Source of the DNA: Catenaria anguillulae PL171
Lineage: Eukaryota > Blastocladiomycota > Blastocladiomycetes > Blastocladiales > Catenariaceae
NCBI GenBank assembly: GCA_002102555.1
Contig: MCFL01000011.1
Span: 496,001 to 560,000, forward strand
DNA: 64,000 nucleotides
Reading direction: 5' to 3'
Shown: in pieces, positions 54,430-64,000 of the stretch
How positions within the stretch are numbered: position 1 is the first letter of the stretch
Layout of the letters: every line of letters begins with the position of its first letter
Translations under genes and position numbers: made by a program
The notes under the pieces: generated by a model
What the model was told of the DNA's origin: nothing
The model's input: the letters and a program-made list of their open reading frames with translations, nothing else
Databases searched by the model: none

Positions 54430-57400
54430 ATGACGACTCGATCCAAAGCCAAGTCGCAATCAGCAGCAGCGGCCGCGGCGGCCAAGCCTAACCCCTCTGC
54501 CCAAGCCCAAGCTCGCACTCGCACCCACACCCGCACCCACCCCGACCCGACCGCGAAGGACGACTCGGCCAATGAAGACGACGACAACGATGACTCATCG
54601 TCAACCCAACACCAAGAGTCGCTGTGGTCCTTGCCCTCTCAGTCGCAACAGCTGCAACACCCGCAACACCGCCCCGGCCAGCCGCGCCGCCTCGACTTTA
54701 CTCTGTCGATCGTGCCACGCTCTGCAACAAAGGACAAGGCCATCCCGGCCTCGGACCTCGTCAAGCGCCTCAAGACACTCAACGACGCACTTAAGGCCCT
54801 TCCACAGGAGGCCACTGACACGCAATCGTGCGATAAAGTGGCACAAGACTTGATCCACGCCTCGGTCTTGCACCACCGCGACCGTGGCGTCAAGATCCTG
54901 GTGGCCTGCTGTCTTTCCGAGATTCTCAGGCTGTACGCTCCCGAGGCGCCGTACGATGACGATCAGCTCAAGGTACTTTTGCTTTTTTTCAAGCCTTTCA
55001 TCGGACTCTACTTGTTGCCGCACATTTGCTCACACACGTGCAACCGTCTCGACAAAAAACAGGACATTTTTGATCTGTTTGCCAACCAATTCCAACACCT
55101 CAACCAGCTCGACAACAACCCATACCATGCCTTTTACCTGCAACTCCTCGCGTCGCTCGTGGCCGTCCGCTCCATTTGCATCGTGGCCGACCTCGACACG
55201 GCCGAGGACCTGACTTTGCTCTTCTTTTCGCACTTGCTTACAAAGCTCCAACCACAACACCCGCCGCACGTTCACAAGCACGCGGCCGACCTGCTCATCA
55301 CTCTGATTGCCGAATGCCCAACCATTCCGCTCGAGGCCGTCGACCTGCTTCTCGACGCGGCCGTGCCCTCCTCTTCCTTGTCCCACGACCATGCAAATTC
55401 GGACGCGTCGTCGCCAGCCGACGACTCGCCCGGCGTAAACTGGCCTTGGCCGTGATCCGCGACGCCGGCCACCTGCTGCACAAGCCCGTTGCTCAATCGT
55501 TCATGGACACGCTGCTCACGGCAGCCAAGGCCGTCCATCAACGCACCACCAGTGCCACCCAAGCACTCGCCGCATCCACGCAAGCACACGCGCGCATGTC
55601 TGCCCTGTATCCGCTGTCGCCCAAAATGCTGCTCAATGTGATCCCGCAGCTCGAAGAAGAACTGGTGGCCGAACACGTGCCCTTTCGCGAATTGGCACTG
55701 CGCACCCTGGCCGCCATGGCTCAATTGCCCAGCATGGTTGCCCCCCGCTGGTGCGCGAGTACCCGAGTGCGTGGCGCGCGTGGTGCGGGCGGGCGGTCGA
55801 CAAGGTGCCGAGCATGCGCTTGCTGTGGCTGGCACTTGTCCCGGCGTGTACAACGCACATGCACACGGTGAGGCTGTTGCGGGTGACTTGAATGCCGCAC
55901 TGGTCAAGCTCTTGTTGGATCCAGATGAAAAGTCCGCGGCGCAGCATGCAGTGTCTTTGGCCAGGGTAGGCTCGATTTTGATGTGGTGCGCAAGACGGCC
56001 AGTGCGGCCGTTTGGGATGCCCTTGGCAGTCGGATTCGGGACAAGCGCGCCAGTGTTCGGTTGGCGGCCGTCAAGGCCGCCGGGTACGTGTGGCGCAGGG
56101 TCATGCACGTGGTGTTGCCGTCCAAGGCGGTGCCTGCCGCCACCGACACGCAGGCTGCGGCAGCAGCAGCAGCAGCCAGGCAGGCAACTGCAGACTCGCA
56201 GCGCATTGAGCCGCCCACGCAATCGTTTCAGGTGCACCACACCAACCTCGATGCTGACGAAATCAACAAGCTCATGGCCACGTTTGCCTGGTGTCCGCGC
56301 GACCTGCTCGGGTCTGCCTACCTCAACGACCCCGAGCTCACGGCCATTCTCGAAAACCTGCTCATCGAATCGGTCGTGCATCCAAAAGAGCCCGGGCAAG
56401 CCACGGGCAACAAGAACGCAGGCGGCATGGGCGCAAGTGAATGGGAGCTAGCCACGGACCGCCTGCTGTGGTTTCTGTCGGCCATCCTCGACGACGACCA
56501 CGCCAAACGCGCATTTGTGGCCGTGCTCAAGCGCCAATCCGTGACTGCCACTGAAACCCTGGCCCTGCTGGATCTCGCCAAGCAATACGCTGCGCTTGAA
56601 GGCACGCAGCAGCGCGGTGACTTGCAGTTGCGCATCAATCGCATCATTCAAGCCATGGCCGCGCGCTTGCCCGATGCGCCGCGCGCAGAGCAGGCGCTCA
56701 ATGCGTTTGTCAAGGCGTACGATCCGAGCTGGGGAGCCGCGCTCACGTCGCTGAGTCAGTGGAGTGACCGGGATTTCGCGCAGGTCAAGCGCACGGCAAA
56801 GGATGTATTAAGGACCATGGAGGCGGCCATGCCCGGATCGATGCAAGTGCTGGGCATTGTGGCAAGGCGGATGGCGCCATTTATTGTGAGTCACGAAATG
56901 GTACCGGGGTTGATTGGCCGGATTTCCATTGCTGCGGCTGCGGGGGCGATGGCCGAGAATGACGACGACGAGGAGGAGGATAACGGCGGCGGGGAGGAAG
57001 GTGGGTGGGCGGCCAGGCTGCGCGCAACGGCCATGTGGGTGCTTGATGTGCTTGCGCGCGAGTTTCCAGATGTGGTGGCCAAGTATGCCGGGCACGTGTT
57101 GCAAGTGCTTGATTCGGTCCTAGATCGCGCCGCCGTCCTCAATGTGCTTGCCCGCGTCGAGTGCAAAGACCTTACGACGCGCCAGATGGATCGGCTCAAG
57201 GGCCTTGCCGAAGACTACCCACTGCTTGCTCCGGCCATTGGCGCCTTGCTTGCGCGCGGCAACCACGTGGGTGCGTGCGAGGACCTCGTCATGTATGCAG
57301 CCGACCAGGTGATCAGTCAGGACACAAATGCCGAAATTGCGGCGGGCGCGCTCGGCATGTTGGCAAAGATTGTCAAGCATCAAGTGCACACGTACGAAGA

Positions 57401-58994
57401 CATGCCACAGGGTGTGGATCGTGTCACGGCACGCACCGTGTGGTGGTTGATGCGCGAGTATTCGGCCGTGGACATGGGCGGTGCAGGCGCTCTGGATGCT
57501 CGCACGTGGGTCGAGCCGGGCGAGCGGCCCGCAGAGACGCGCGCTCAGGTGGCAGCTATCAAGCTTTTGACGAATCGTGTGGTGGCTCTGGGTAATGGCG
57601 CATCGACGCACGATTTGGCGCGCCAGGCTCTGGTTCCGCTGGTGAGTTTGCTCGACAAGGTGCTCTCGACGCGTGGGACACTGGATTTGGCCGATTTGCC
57701 CGAGTTCGCGGCATCGACATTGCGGTTGGTCGCGGGACGCGCCGTGCTCAAGCTTGCGCGAACGCGCTCGCTTGCAGATCGGATCCCCGAGCACTTGTAC
57801 TTGCACACGGCCATGCTTATTGAAGATCCCGTCCAGCAAGTTCGGGTGCAAATGCTCGCCAAGGTCCGCGGCCTTCTTGCACTCATGCAGGTTTCAGCCC
57901 GGTGGGTTCCGCTAGTGGCATTGGCGGCCAACGATCCCGACGACCTAACCAAGCAATCTGCGGCCGCACTACTCAAGGGCATGGCCCACAATCCGACATT
58001 GGCCAGGGGCGTTGAGCTCGCCTTGCCGCGGCTCGTCCACGTTGTCGCGCATTTGGTGCCGCCAGGTGCCGTGCTCGAGGGCGTGAGCGCAAGTGCGACG
58101 GCAAGCGCAGCTGCCGCGGCCATCAAGACGGTTGCGGCGCCCATTGAGTTGTATTTGGATGCCGTGATGCGTGCCGAAAGCGTCGCGACCTTGTTCCACG
58201 TGCTCGTCAAGATCAAGGAACACAAGGCCAAACATCCCGTAGCGATGCACGAGCTGCCGACCGCGGCACATGAAGCGGACGCCGACCTGGGTGACGGGTC
58301 ATCCCAGGCCGACCGGCTCGCAACCGGTATCAACACCAACGCGTACGCCCTGGCCGAGTACGCTACAAAGTACCTGCGCGACCGGTGCAAGTTGCACGGG
58401 TGGCCCATTGCCACGGTGCCCAAGGCCACTGATTTGCCCAGGGACTTGTACGTTGCGCTGGATCGTACCGAAGCAGTGGCCAACACGAAAAAGACGTACT
58501 TGGCGCCGGCCGTGACTGCATCGGCATTGGCTGCCGCGGCGGCGGCTGGCGGTGGGGCGCGCAAGTCGGCTACCAAGCGGACGCGCAAGCAATCGGCAGG
58601 CGGAGATGCGGATGAGGGAGAGGACGAGGAAGCGGATAGCGACAAGGGCAGTGCGCCGACGACCCCGGCAAAGGCAAAGGCAAAGGTCAAACGGCCCGTG
58701 CGGCCTGCACGGCCTGCGGGCAAGGCGTCGGCGACCAAGCGTCGCAAGACGAGCAAGGATGGTGACGACCACGATGACGATGACGAGGTCGACGAGGACG
58801 TAAACGGAGGCGAGCCCGAGAGACGTAAGAGCGGTCGCGTGCAGCGCAAGTCGTATCACGAGCCCGGCTCGGATGATGAAGATGCCATGGATGTGGATGG
58901 CGAGGAGGAGCCCGAGAGACGGTCACCCGCGGCCAAAAAGGCAAAGAAGGCAGCGGCAGCTGCCGAGGAGGAGAGTGGATCAGACACCGAGTAA
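54430..58994 (+). CDS. PDS5: Sister chromatid cohesion factor Pds5
   Basis: HEAT-repeat protein that binds cohesin and controls its loading, acetylation and release. Start at 54430. One 90-nt intron (54973-55062) is a multiple of three and has no stop. About 1,492 residues if four missing bases are allowed: about 55395-55445, C6 run 55741-55746, GGG 55881-55883, AAAA 55928-55931. Each shift is in the same direction and homology resumes at once. Family signatures: ASDLVKRLKTLNDALKAL, HRDRGVKILVACCLSEILRLYAPEAPY, DIFDLFANQFQHL, LLASLVAVRSICI, LLLDPDEK, DKRASVRLAAVKAAGYVW, then uninterrupted HEAT repeats from 55983. The C-terminal ~200 residues are basic and acidic blocks (KRTRKQS, KRRKTSKDGDDHDDDDE), nuclear. 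Confidence 0.9.
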
Positions 58995-59311
58995 AACAAG
59001 TTGCCAATCGCCGCTCTGATTTTGTCGTGTTTTGCGTGACCTCGCTGTTGCATACATACGTTTTTTGTATGTATTTCGTTCAACGATACCGGTTGCGTCA
59101 GTGACCGAGGCTCTTGAACGGTGCGAGCTCGGAATCAGAAATATCCATGTGTATGTGTATTATTTATCAATCAATTGTAAAGCCTACGGATCCAACAAAA
59201 AAAGAAAAAGAGAACGACACCAAGAGTGACAAAAAAAAACGGCGCCAAAAGAATATAAAAACACGAATGCCAACATGCACAAACGTTTCAACACAAGCAA
59301 CGTCGAATAAT

Positions 59312-62021
59312 TTACTTCTTGGTCTTTTTGACATACTTTTTCCTCCCCGCCGTCCCCGGTGCCCCTGCATCAAACGTGAACCCAAGCCCGCCGGCCTGCT
59401 GCCCTTGAGGTGTCGCCGGCATGCCCGAGGGCCCGCCGGGCCCGCCAGGTCCGCCAAACATGCCCGGCGCGCCTGGCGTTGCCATACCCCCATGCCAGTG
59501 CCCGCGCCAAACCCGGGCGTCGCCATGCCCGTCCCAAACCCAGGCGTGGACATGCCGGCACCGCCGCCAAATCCGGCCGACGCACCAGGTGGCTCAAATC
59601 GAGGCGTCACGGGCGGCCCGGGGTTGGCATTCGATTGGCCAAAGTTGAACCCTGTGGCTTGCGGGGCTTGTTGCTGGTTGGCAGCACCAACGCTGAATCC
59701 GGTCCCCGCTTGGTTGCCAGTGTTGCTGTTGGCGGCGCCAAATCCGTTGCCGCCGCCATTGCCGAACAATCCGTTCGCGCTCGCGGGCGGTTGTGCATTG
59801 GCCTGGCCAAACGTGAACGGCGCCGGTGTCGATGGCGCGGCGGGCGCCGGATTCCCGTTGTTCGCACCTGCAGGCGTGCCAAATGAAAACGAAAACGTGC
59901 CAGGCTGTTGCGCTTGCTGCTGAGCGGGCGGTTGGGCAGCTCCAAAAGCCGGGAGCGTTGGTTGGCGCGGTAAATGAGAATCCAGGGGTATTTTGGGGCG
60001 GTGCATTGGCCGAGTTTGATCCCGCGCCAAACGAAAATGCAGTTGTTGGTGGAGCTGGCGGCGCAGACGTGGCCACGGGCGGCACCGACGACGCCGCGCT
60101 CGATCCAAAGTTGAAATCGAATCCCGTGCTGTTACCGGCAGCGCCCGTGGATGGCGCGGCGCCCGCAGGTGCTGCGCTGCCAAAGACGAGCGGAGCAGGG
60201 GCAGCAGCTGGGGTACTTGAGGCAGCCGTACCAGATCCAAATGTAAACGGAGCAGGTGCACCGTGGCTGGGGCAGGCGGTGCGGTGGTCGTTGCTCCCGC
60301 GTTTCCAAACGAGAACAGTGGCGCAGCTGCAGGAGCCGACGTTGTCGCAGTCGGTGCAGGCGCATTGGATCCGAACGCAAACATGGATGGAGTGGACGCG
60401 GGAGCCGATGCGGGCGCCGCAGCGGGTGCGGGGGCATTTCCAAAGACAAAAGGCGCCGGGGTGGCAGGTGTGGCGGCAGCGGCTGCCGCCGTCGCGGCGG
60501 TGTCGGGCGCAGGAGCCGTGCCAAACGAAAATGCAGGCGGCGCCTTGAGCGGCTCACCCGCCAAGGAACTCTGACTCGGGGTCATTGTCTTTGACGGTGC
60601 CGGGGAAATGATCATGACATCGTCGTCTTCGTGGGCAATCTGATTTTCGGGCGTCTTGGCTTGCGGTGGGTTGGCCGCGGCGTCGGCTGAAGTGGCAGCA
60701 GGAGCCGCTGTTGACGCGGGAGTGGACGGGATCGCAAATGCAAATGGAGCGGGGGTAGCCGCTGGTGCTGGATTCGGAACGACAGGTGCCGCGGTGGCAG
60801 AGTCGGATGCGGCAGATGGTGGCGCGGCGGGCAAGGAGAACGAAAATCCGCCAGAAGAGGCAGGTGCGGTTGGCGCGGTTGATGAGGCCGATGCAGGCGC
60901 AGCGGTGGCTGTGGCTGAAACTGCAGGAGTGCCAAACGAAAAGGGGACCGGCGCCGGTTTGTTGGTCTCACTCGCAGAACTCGCACTCACTGATGGTGCC
61001 TCGTTGGCCTTGTCCTGAGCATTGTTTGCAAAATCAAACGGCCCCGGAGGACCCAATTTGGCGGACGCGGCAGAAGCGCTTAGCGAGAACCCCTTGATGG
61101 GCGACGTCATTTGTTGTGCAGTAGCCGTCAAGCTCGGTGTCGATTGCGCAGACGCATTGCTCTTTGAGACGGCCGAGCGTGGGGGCGACATGGGACCTGT
61201 CGCAGTCGACTTTGACGAGGGCGTCGGCTTGGAAGGCGGTGACATGGGGTCCACGGATGCGTCCACCATGTTTGACCGTTGGCGTTTCAGGGCAGGCTGT
61301 TCGGGTTGGCCGTCGTCTTCGGGGTTTGGCGGTGTGACTGGTCTATTGGCTTGAGTCGAAGAAGAAGAAGGTGCTGCAGCAGCGCCCGCATCGCCGGCAT
61401 CGTCGTCGTTGAGTCCAAAGCGCAGTGGACTCTTGTCGGATGCACCGGGTGAGTGGGGTCGCTTGCGAGATCCAGAGGCCGCAAACGACGCGCGGAACGA
61501 GGGCATGTCCGAGGTGGGTGCTTGCGAATCGGTGGGTTTGATGATGCCGTAACGACTGCTTCCGTAGGCGTATTGAGTCGTAGCGCGAATAAAGTACCGA
61601 TCCTGAACATGATTTGCAATGAATGTCAGCCTTGTCAATGGATCAAGGTGAGACATGAGGAAAAACGAAATCCTACCCCACTCGACGCCGAAACCGACGG
61701 CGGCGTTGTTGGCACGGCACCAGAACGACCAAGGGCCCCTGGGCGTTGCGTCTTGTACAAGAGACGCGAGGAAGATGCGCGCGTTTCGCTCGGGTTGAGC
61801 GAGGCTGAATCGGTGCCAGGGGTACGGCCACGGAGAGCTGTAGCGTATGGGGATGCGCGCACAGAGGCAGCAGACCGAGCCATTGACCGTCGGCTGGAGT
61901 TTCGAGACGAGCCATCGGATTGTGCCAAAGCAGACGGATCGTGCAAGTGAATCTCGTGCAAAGTGGACGATGGAGTCTGTTCAGGTTGAGGGTTGTTGAT
62001 GCCACGAGCAGGCGTGATGCC

Positions 62022-62053
<32 letters not shown>

Positions 62054-62747
62054 GGAGTGGGTAGGCATGTGCCGAGGAAGCAGGCGCGCGCAAAGGTGCA
62101 GGCGAGTTGAAAGCCTTTGCGGCCGCGCGAATGGCTGCTTGTGCCCTGGGCCCACGGCCCGATTGGCGAGATGAGCGTTCCTGCTCTGACGAGTTGGAGC
62201 GCAAGTCCAGGAGCGGTGTTGAATGGGCATCGCTTTGGTGATGACTCGAGCTAGATTCATCGGAGGAAGCTGCATCGGCCGCGGGTTGGCGAGGTTTCAC
62301 GGGCGATGTCAAGTGGGTGCGGGCGGGCGTGAATGGCTGGGCACGGGACCGGAAGGCAGACGCAGGCGGGAAAGCAGGTTGGGGCAGGGAAGACGAAGAG
62401 GACGAGGACGAGGATCGGTTGACGTTGCGATTGTGAACGGACAAACCGTATTGTGGTTCCGCTCTGGGCGACGTGGCCGCCTGGGTTGCTGTGGCCGTTG
62501 CATTGCCATCGTCGTTGCCGTTTGCAGGCCGATCTCCATCGCGCTCAGCTTGGGCCGTCGTGTCGCCAGAGGGATCCGTATCCTCGGTGGACCGGGGTGC
62601 AGGCGCGGGTGAGGGCGATGTTGGGCTGGAAAAGAAGCTGGTGCGGATCTTGGAGAGCACACGGAGCGGGGTGGTGATCAAGGCGGACAGGGGCGAGCTG
62701 ACGACCCGCGCCTGAGCGGTATTTACCCGGGTGCGGTCGACGGGCAT
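59312..62747 (-). CDS. FG-repeat nucleoporin, nuclear-basket (Nup1/Nup60/Nup153-like) type
   Basis: Exons 62747-61677 and 61602-59312 (74-nt intron), about 1,120 residues. The N-terminus SSPLSALITTPLRVLSKIRTSFFSS can form a basic amphipathic helix like the membrane-binding helices of Nup1 and Nup60. A Ser-rich middle includes YFIRATTQYAYGSSRYG. From about 60960 down come FG repeats: FSFG, FAFG, FVFG, FTFG, FNFG and GLFG in Ala/Pro/Ser spacers, binding importins. The protein ends FTFDAGAPGTAGRKKYVKKTKK. The repeat region changes frame near 60260 and again near 59960, and once more at the C5 run 59487-59491; repeats continue across each, so single-base errors are likely. Assignment within the basket Nups is inference. 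Confidence 0.82.
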
Positions 62748-63245
62748 GATTGGTTTATCACAATGTCGGTCTTTGGGTTGGGAGTGAGAGTGAGTGCGAA
62801 TGAAATCAAGACCAATGAAGCGAGATCAGACGGCAATGAGGTGGTGCAGTGCAGTAATGGGTGCGCAGTGGGATGCGCCGGGTCTTTGGTCGAGTGATCT
62901 TTGCGCAAGTCAATGTTGACATGAATGTTTCTTGCAATTTTCTTAATTTTGTGATTGGTAGCGTCACTCACTCACACTGCTTTTTGGCTCAGTTTTGTTT
63001 GGGTTTGGCTTCGCAATTCCATTCGGATCGGCGCACAACTCACACTCACAGAACAATTCAAGAACATTTAAGAACTGGCACGCCGATCGGATCGGATCGG
63101 TATTGTCCTCAATCTTTCCATCGATAGGTAGTATTCCGAATCCTTGACTTGACAGTCATTCACCAATACAACCTGCTGCAATGTTATAGCCTGCTTTTCT
63201 TTATTCCGATTCAGTCACCACCACCACCACTATGCTCCGATCCCC
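62748..63245. promoter_or_regulatory. Divergent promoter region, nucleoporin and DNA polymerase gamma
   Basis: About 500 bp between opposing starts. AT-rich stretches such as TTTCTTAATTTTG lie near 62935-62955. No specific element is supported. Confidence 0.4.
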
Positions 63246-64000
63246 ATGCAAATGCACACCATTCGCCAAACCATGGGCTGCACGACTCCATTTCTATCGT
63301 TCACACAGCTCCAGCTCCATTCCAGTTCAACACCACATGCTGCTCGTGGACATGTGAAAGTGCATGTGCATGCGGCGAGAAAGAACCCTCTCAACATCCA
63401 AATGCTCTCGTCTTCGCTCCACAAACAGGTCTTCCCACACGCTTCCTCTGCCTCTTCCTCCACTTCTTCTGCTTCGTCGGTCGACCCACACGCCATCGCC
63501 ATCTCGCACGCACACCTCAACCAATGGCAACTCGACATCTCAAACTCTACCGAGCTCCCAAACGTCCACCTGCCGCTCCCTCCGCTCCAAGGCCCAACCA
63601 TTGCCCACCACTTTGAACGCCTTGGCCAACACTATGCTCAGCCCACCCTCGACCTCATTGACGCTTGGCTCGCGCAACCCGGACACCCACCACTTGCCGA
63701 CGACCCGGCCACCTGGCTCATGCTCCCCGGCTGGACTCGGTACGACCCGATCGACGGCTCGCCCACACCCGTCCCTTACCCGGACGGGCCCGTTGTCGTG
63801 TTTGATGTGGAAACCTGCCCAAAACTGTCGCGATACCCTGTCATGGCCACGGCACTCACGGGCTCGGCATGGTACGCATGGGTATCTCCCTGGCTCATAC
63901 GTGCCGCCTCCTCCTCCTCCTCATCCGATCCCCGCGCCAATTCACAACCACAACCGGGTGCCGCCGACCTGATCCCTCTTGGCCCACACGCCCAAATCGT
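63246..64000 (+). CDS. MIP1: Mitochondrial DNA polymerase gamma, N-terminal part
   Basis: Family A polymerase replicating mitochondrial DNA; the frame is open to the window edge (251 codons present). The start MQMHTIRQTMG gives an N-terminus of about 47 residues with Arg, His and Lys and no acidic residues, suiting mitochondrial import. Then NPLNIQMLSSSLHKQVFP, the conserved entry to the exonuclease region in this family, and HLNQWQL. Exonuclease motif I is VVVFDVETCP (the Asp and Glu bind metal), followed by MATALTGSAWYAWVSPWLI. The last part, ADLIPLGPHAQIV, precedes motif II. A Ser-rich loop (about 220-240) looks like a lineage insertion. Polymerase domain and the rest of the exonuclease lie beyond the window. 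Confidence 0.92.
   Translation, partial: MQMHTIRQTMGCTTPFLSFTQLQLHSSSTPHAARGHVKVHVHAARKNPLNIQMLSSSLHKQVFPHASSASSSTSSASSVDPHAIAISHAHLNQWQLDISNSTELPNVHLPLPPLQGPTIAHHFERLGQHYAQPTLDLIDAWLAQPGHPPLADDPATWLMLPGWTRYDPIDGSPTPVPYPDGPVVVFDVETCPKLSRYPVMATALTGSAWYAWVSPWLIRAASSSSSSDPRANSQPQPGAADLIPLGPHAQI

Overview
The window looks like nuclear DNA of a fungus. It is GC-rich, its genes are dense on both strands, and introns are short (mostly 42-144 nt, gt...ag, many starting gtacgt or gtgcgt). It carries a chitin synthase, an Rmd1-family protein, a fungal-type SRP68, Rpn1, Pds5 and a mitochondrial DNA polymerase. The composition, and a bacterial/plastid-type SpoIIIAA (Ycf45) ATPase, suggest a zoosporic lineage such as Blastocladiomycota. 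That placement is inference.

Layout, left flank (1-12.3 kb): 3' part of an endonuclease III gene (NTH1, +), a many-exon chitin synthase (-), a five-exon RMD1/DUF155 gene (-), and SRP68 (+).

Centre (12.36-35.30 kb): a large inverted duplication. The right arm is 30221-35299. The left arm is 12361-25753, interrupted by one insertion. Both arms are exactly 5,079 bp once the insertion is removed, and I noticed a single base difference. Each arm carries a hemerythrin-like (HHE) gene, tRNA-Gln(CTG), tRNA-Ser(CGA), two tRNA 3'-half remnants, tRNA-Arg(ACG), tRNA-His(GTG) and the 5' half of a decayed non-LTR retrotransposon. In the left arm an 8,297-bp LINE (LINE-A, 14199-22495) sits inside the tRNA-Gln gene with a perfect 17-bp target-site duplication; the right arm keeps the uninterrupted gene. 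The arms end inside two related, convergent, decayed LINEs (LINE-B +, LINE-C -) whose 3' halves fill the 4.5-kb spacer. LINE-C itself abuts a truncated tRNA-His. So two LINE 3' ends join a tRNA gene 5' part at this locus.

Right flank (35.3-64 kb): a leucine-rich-repeat membrane protein (-), mitochondrial aspartate aminotransferase (+), three small mucin-like GPI-type proteins (-), ribosomal protein eL33 (-), a seven-helix receptor-like protein (+), the SpoIIIAA-like ATPase (-), proteasome subunit RPN1 (-), cohesin factor PDS5 (+), an FG-repeat basket-type nucleoporin (-) and the 5' part of mitochondrial DNA polymerase gamma (+). Most of these are unlinked housekeeping genes, not a pathway cluster.

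A caution on reading frames: about a dozen otherwise well-conserved ORFs (chitin synthase, ATPase, PDS5, nucleoporin, LINE-A ORF2, one GPI protein) are broken by what look like single missing bases, several in homopolymers. This pattern fits consensus errors in the assembly better than mass pseudogenisation.
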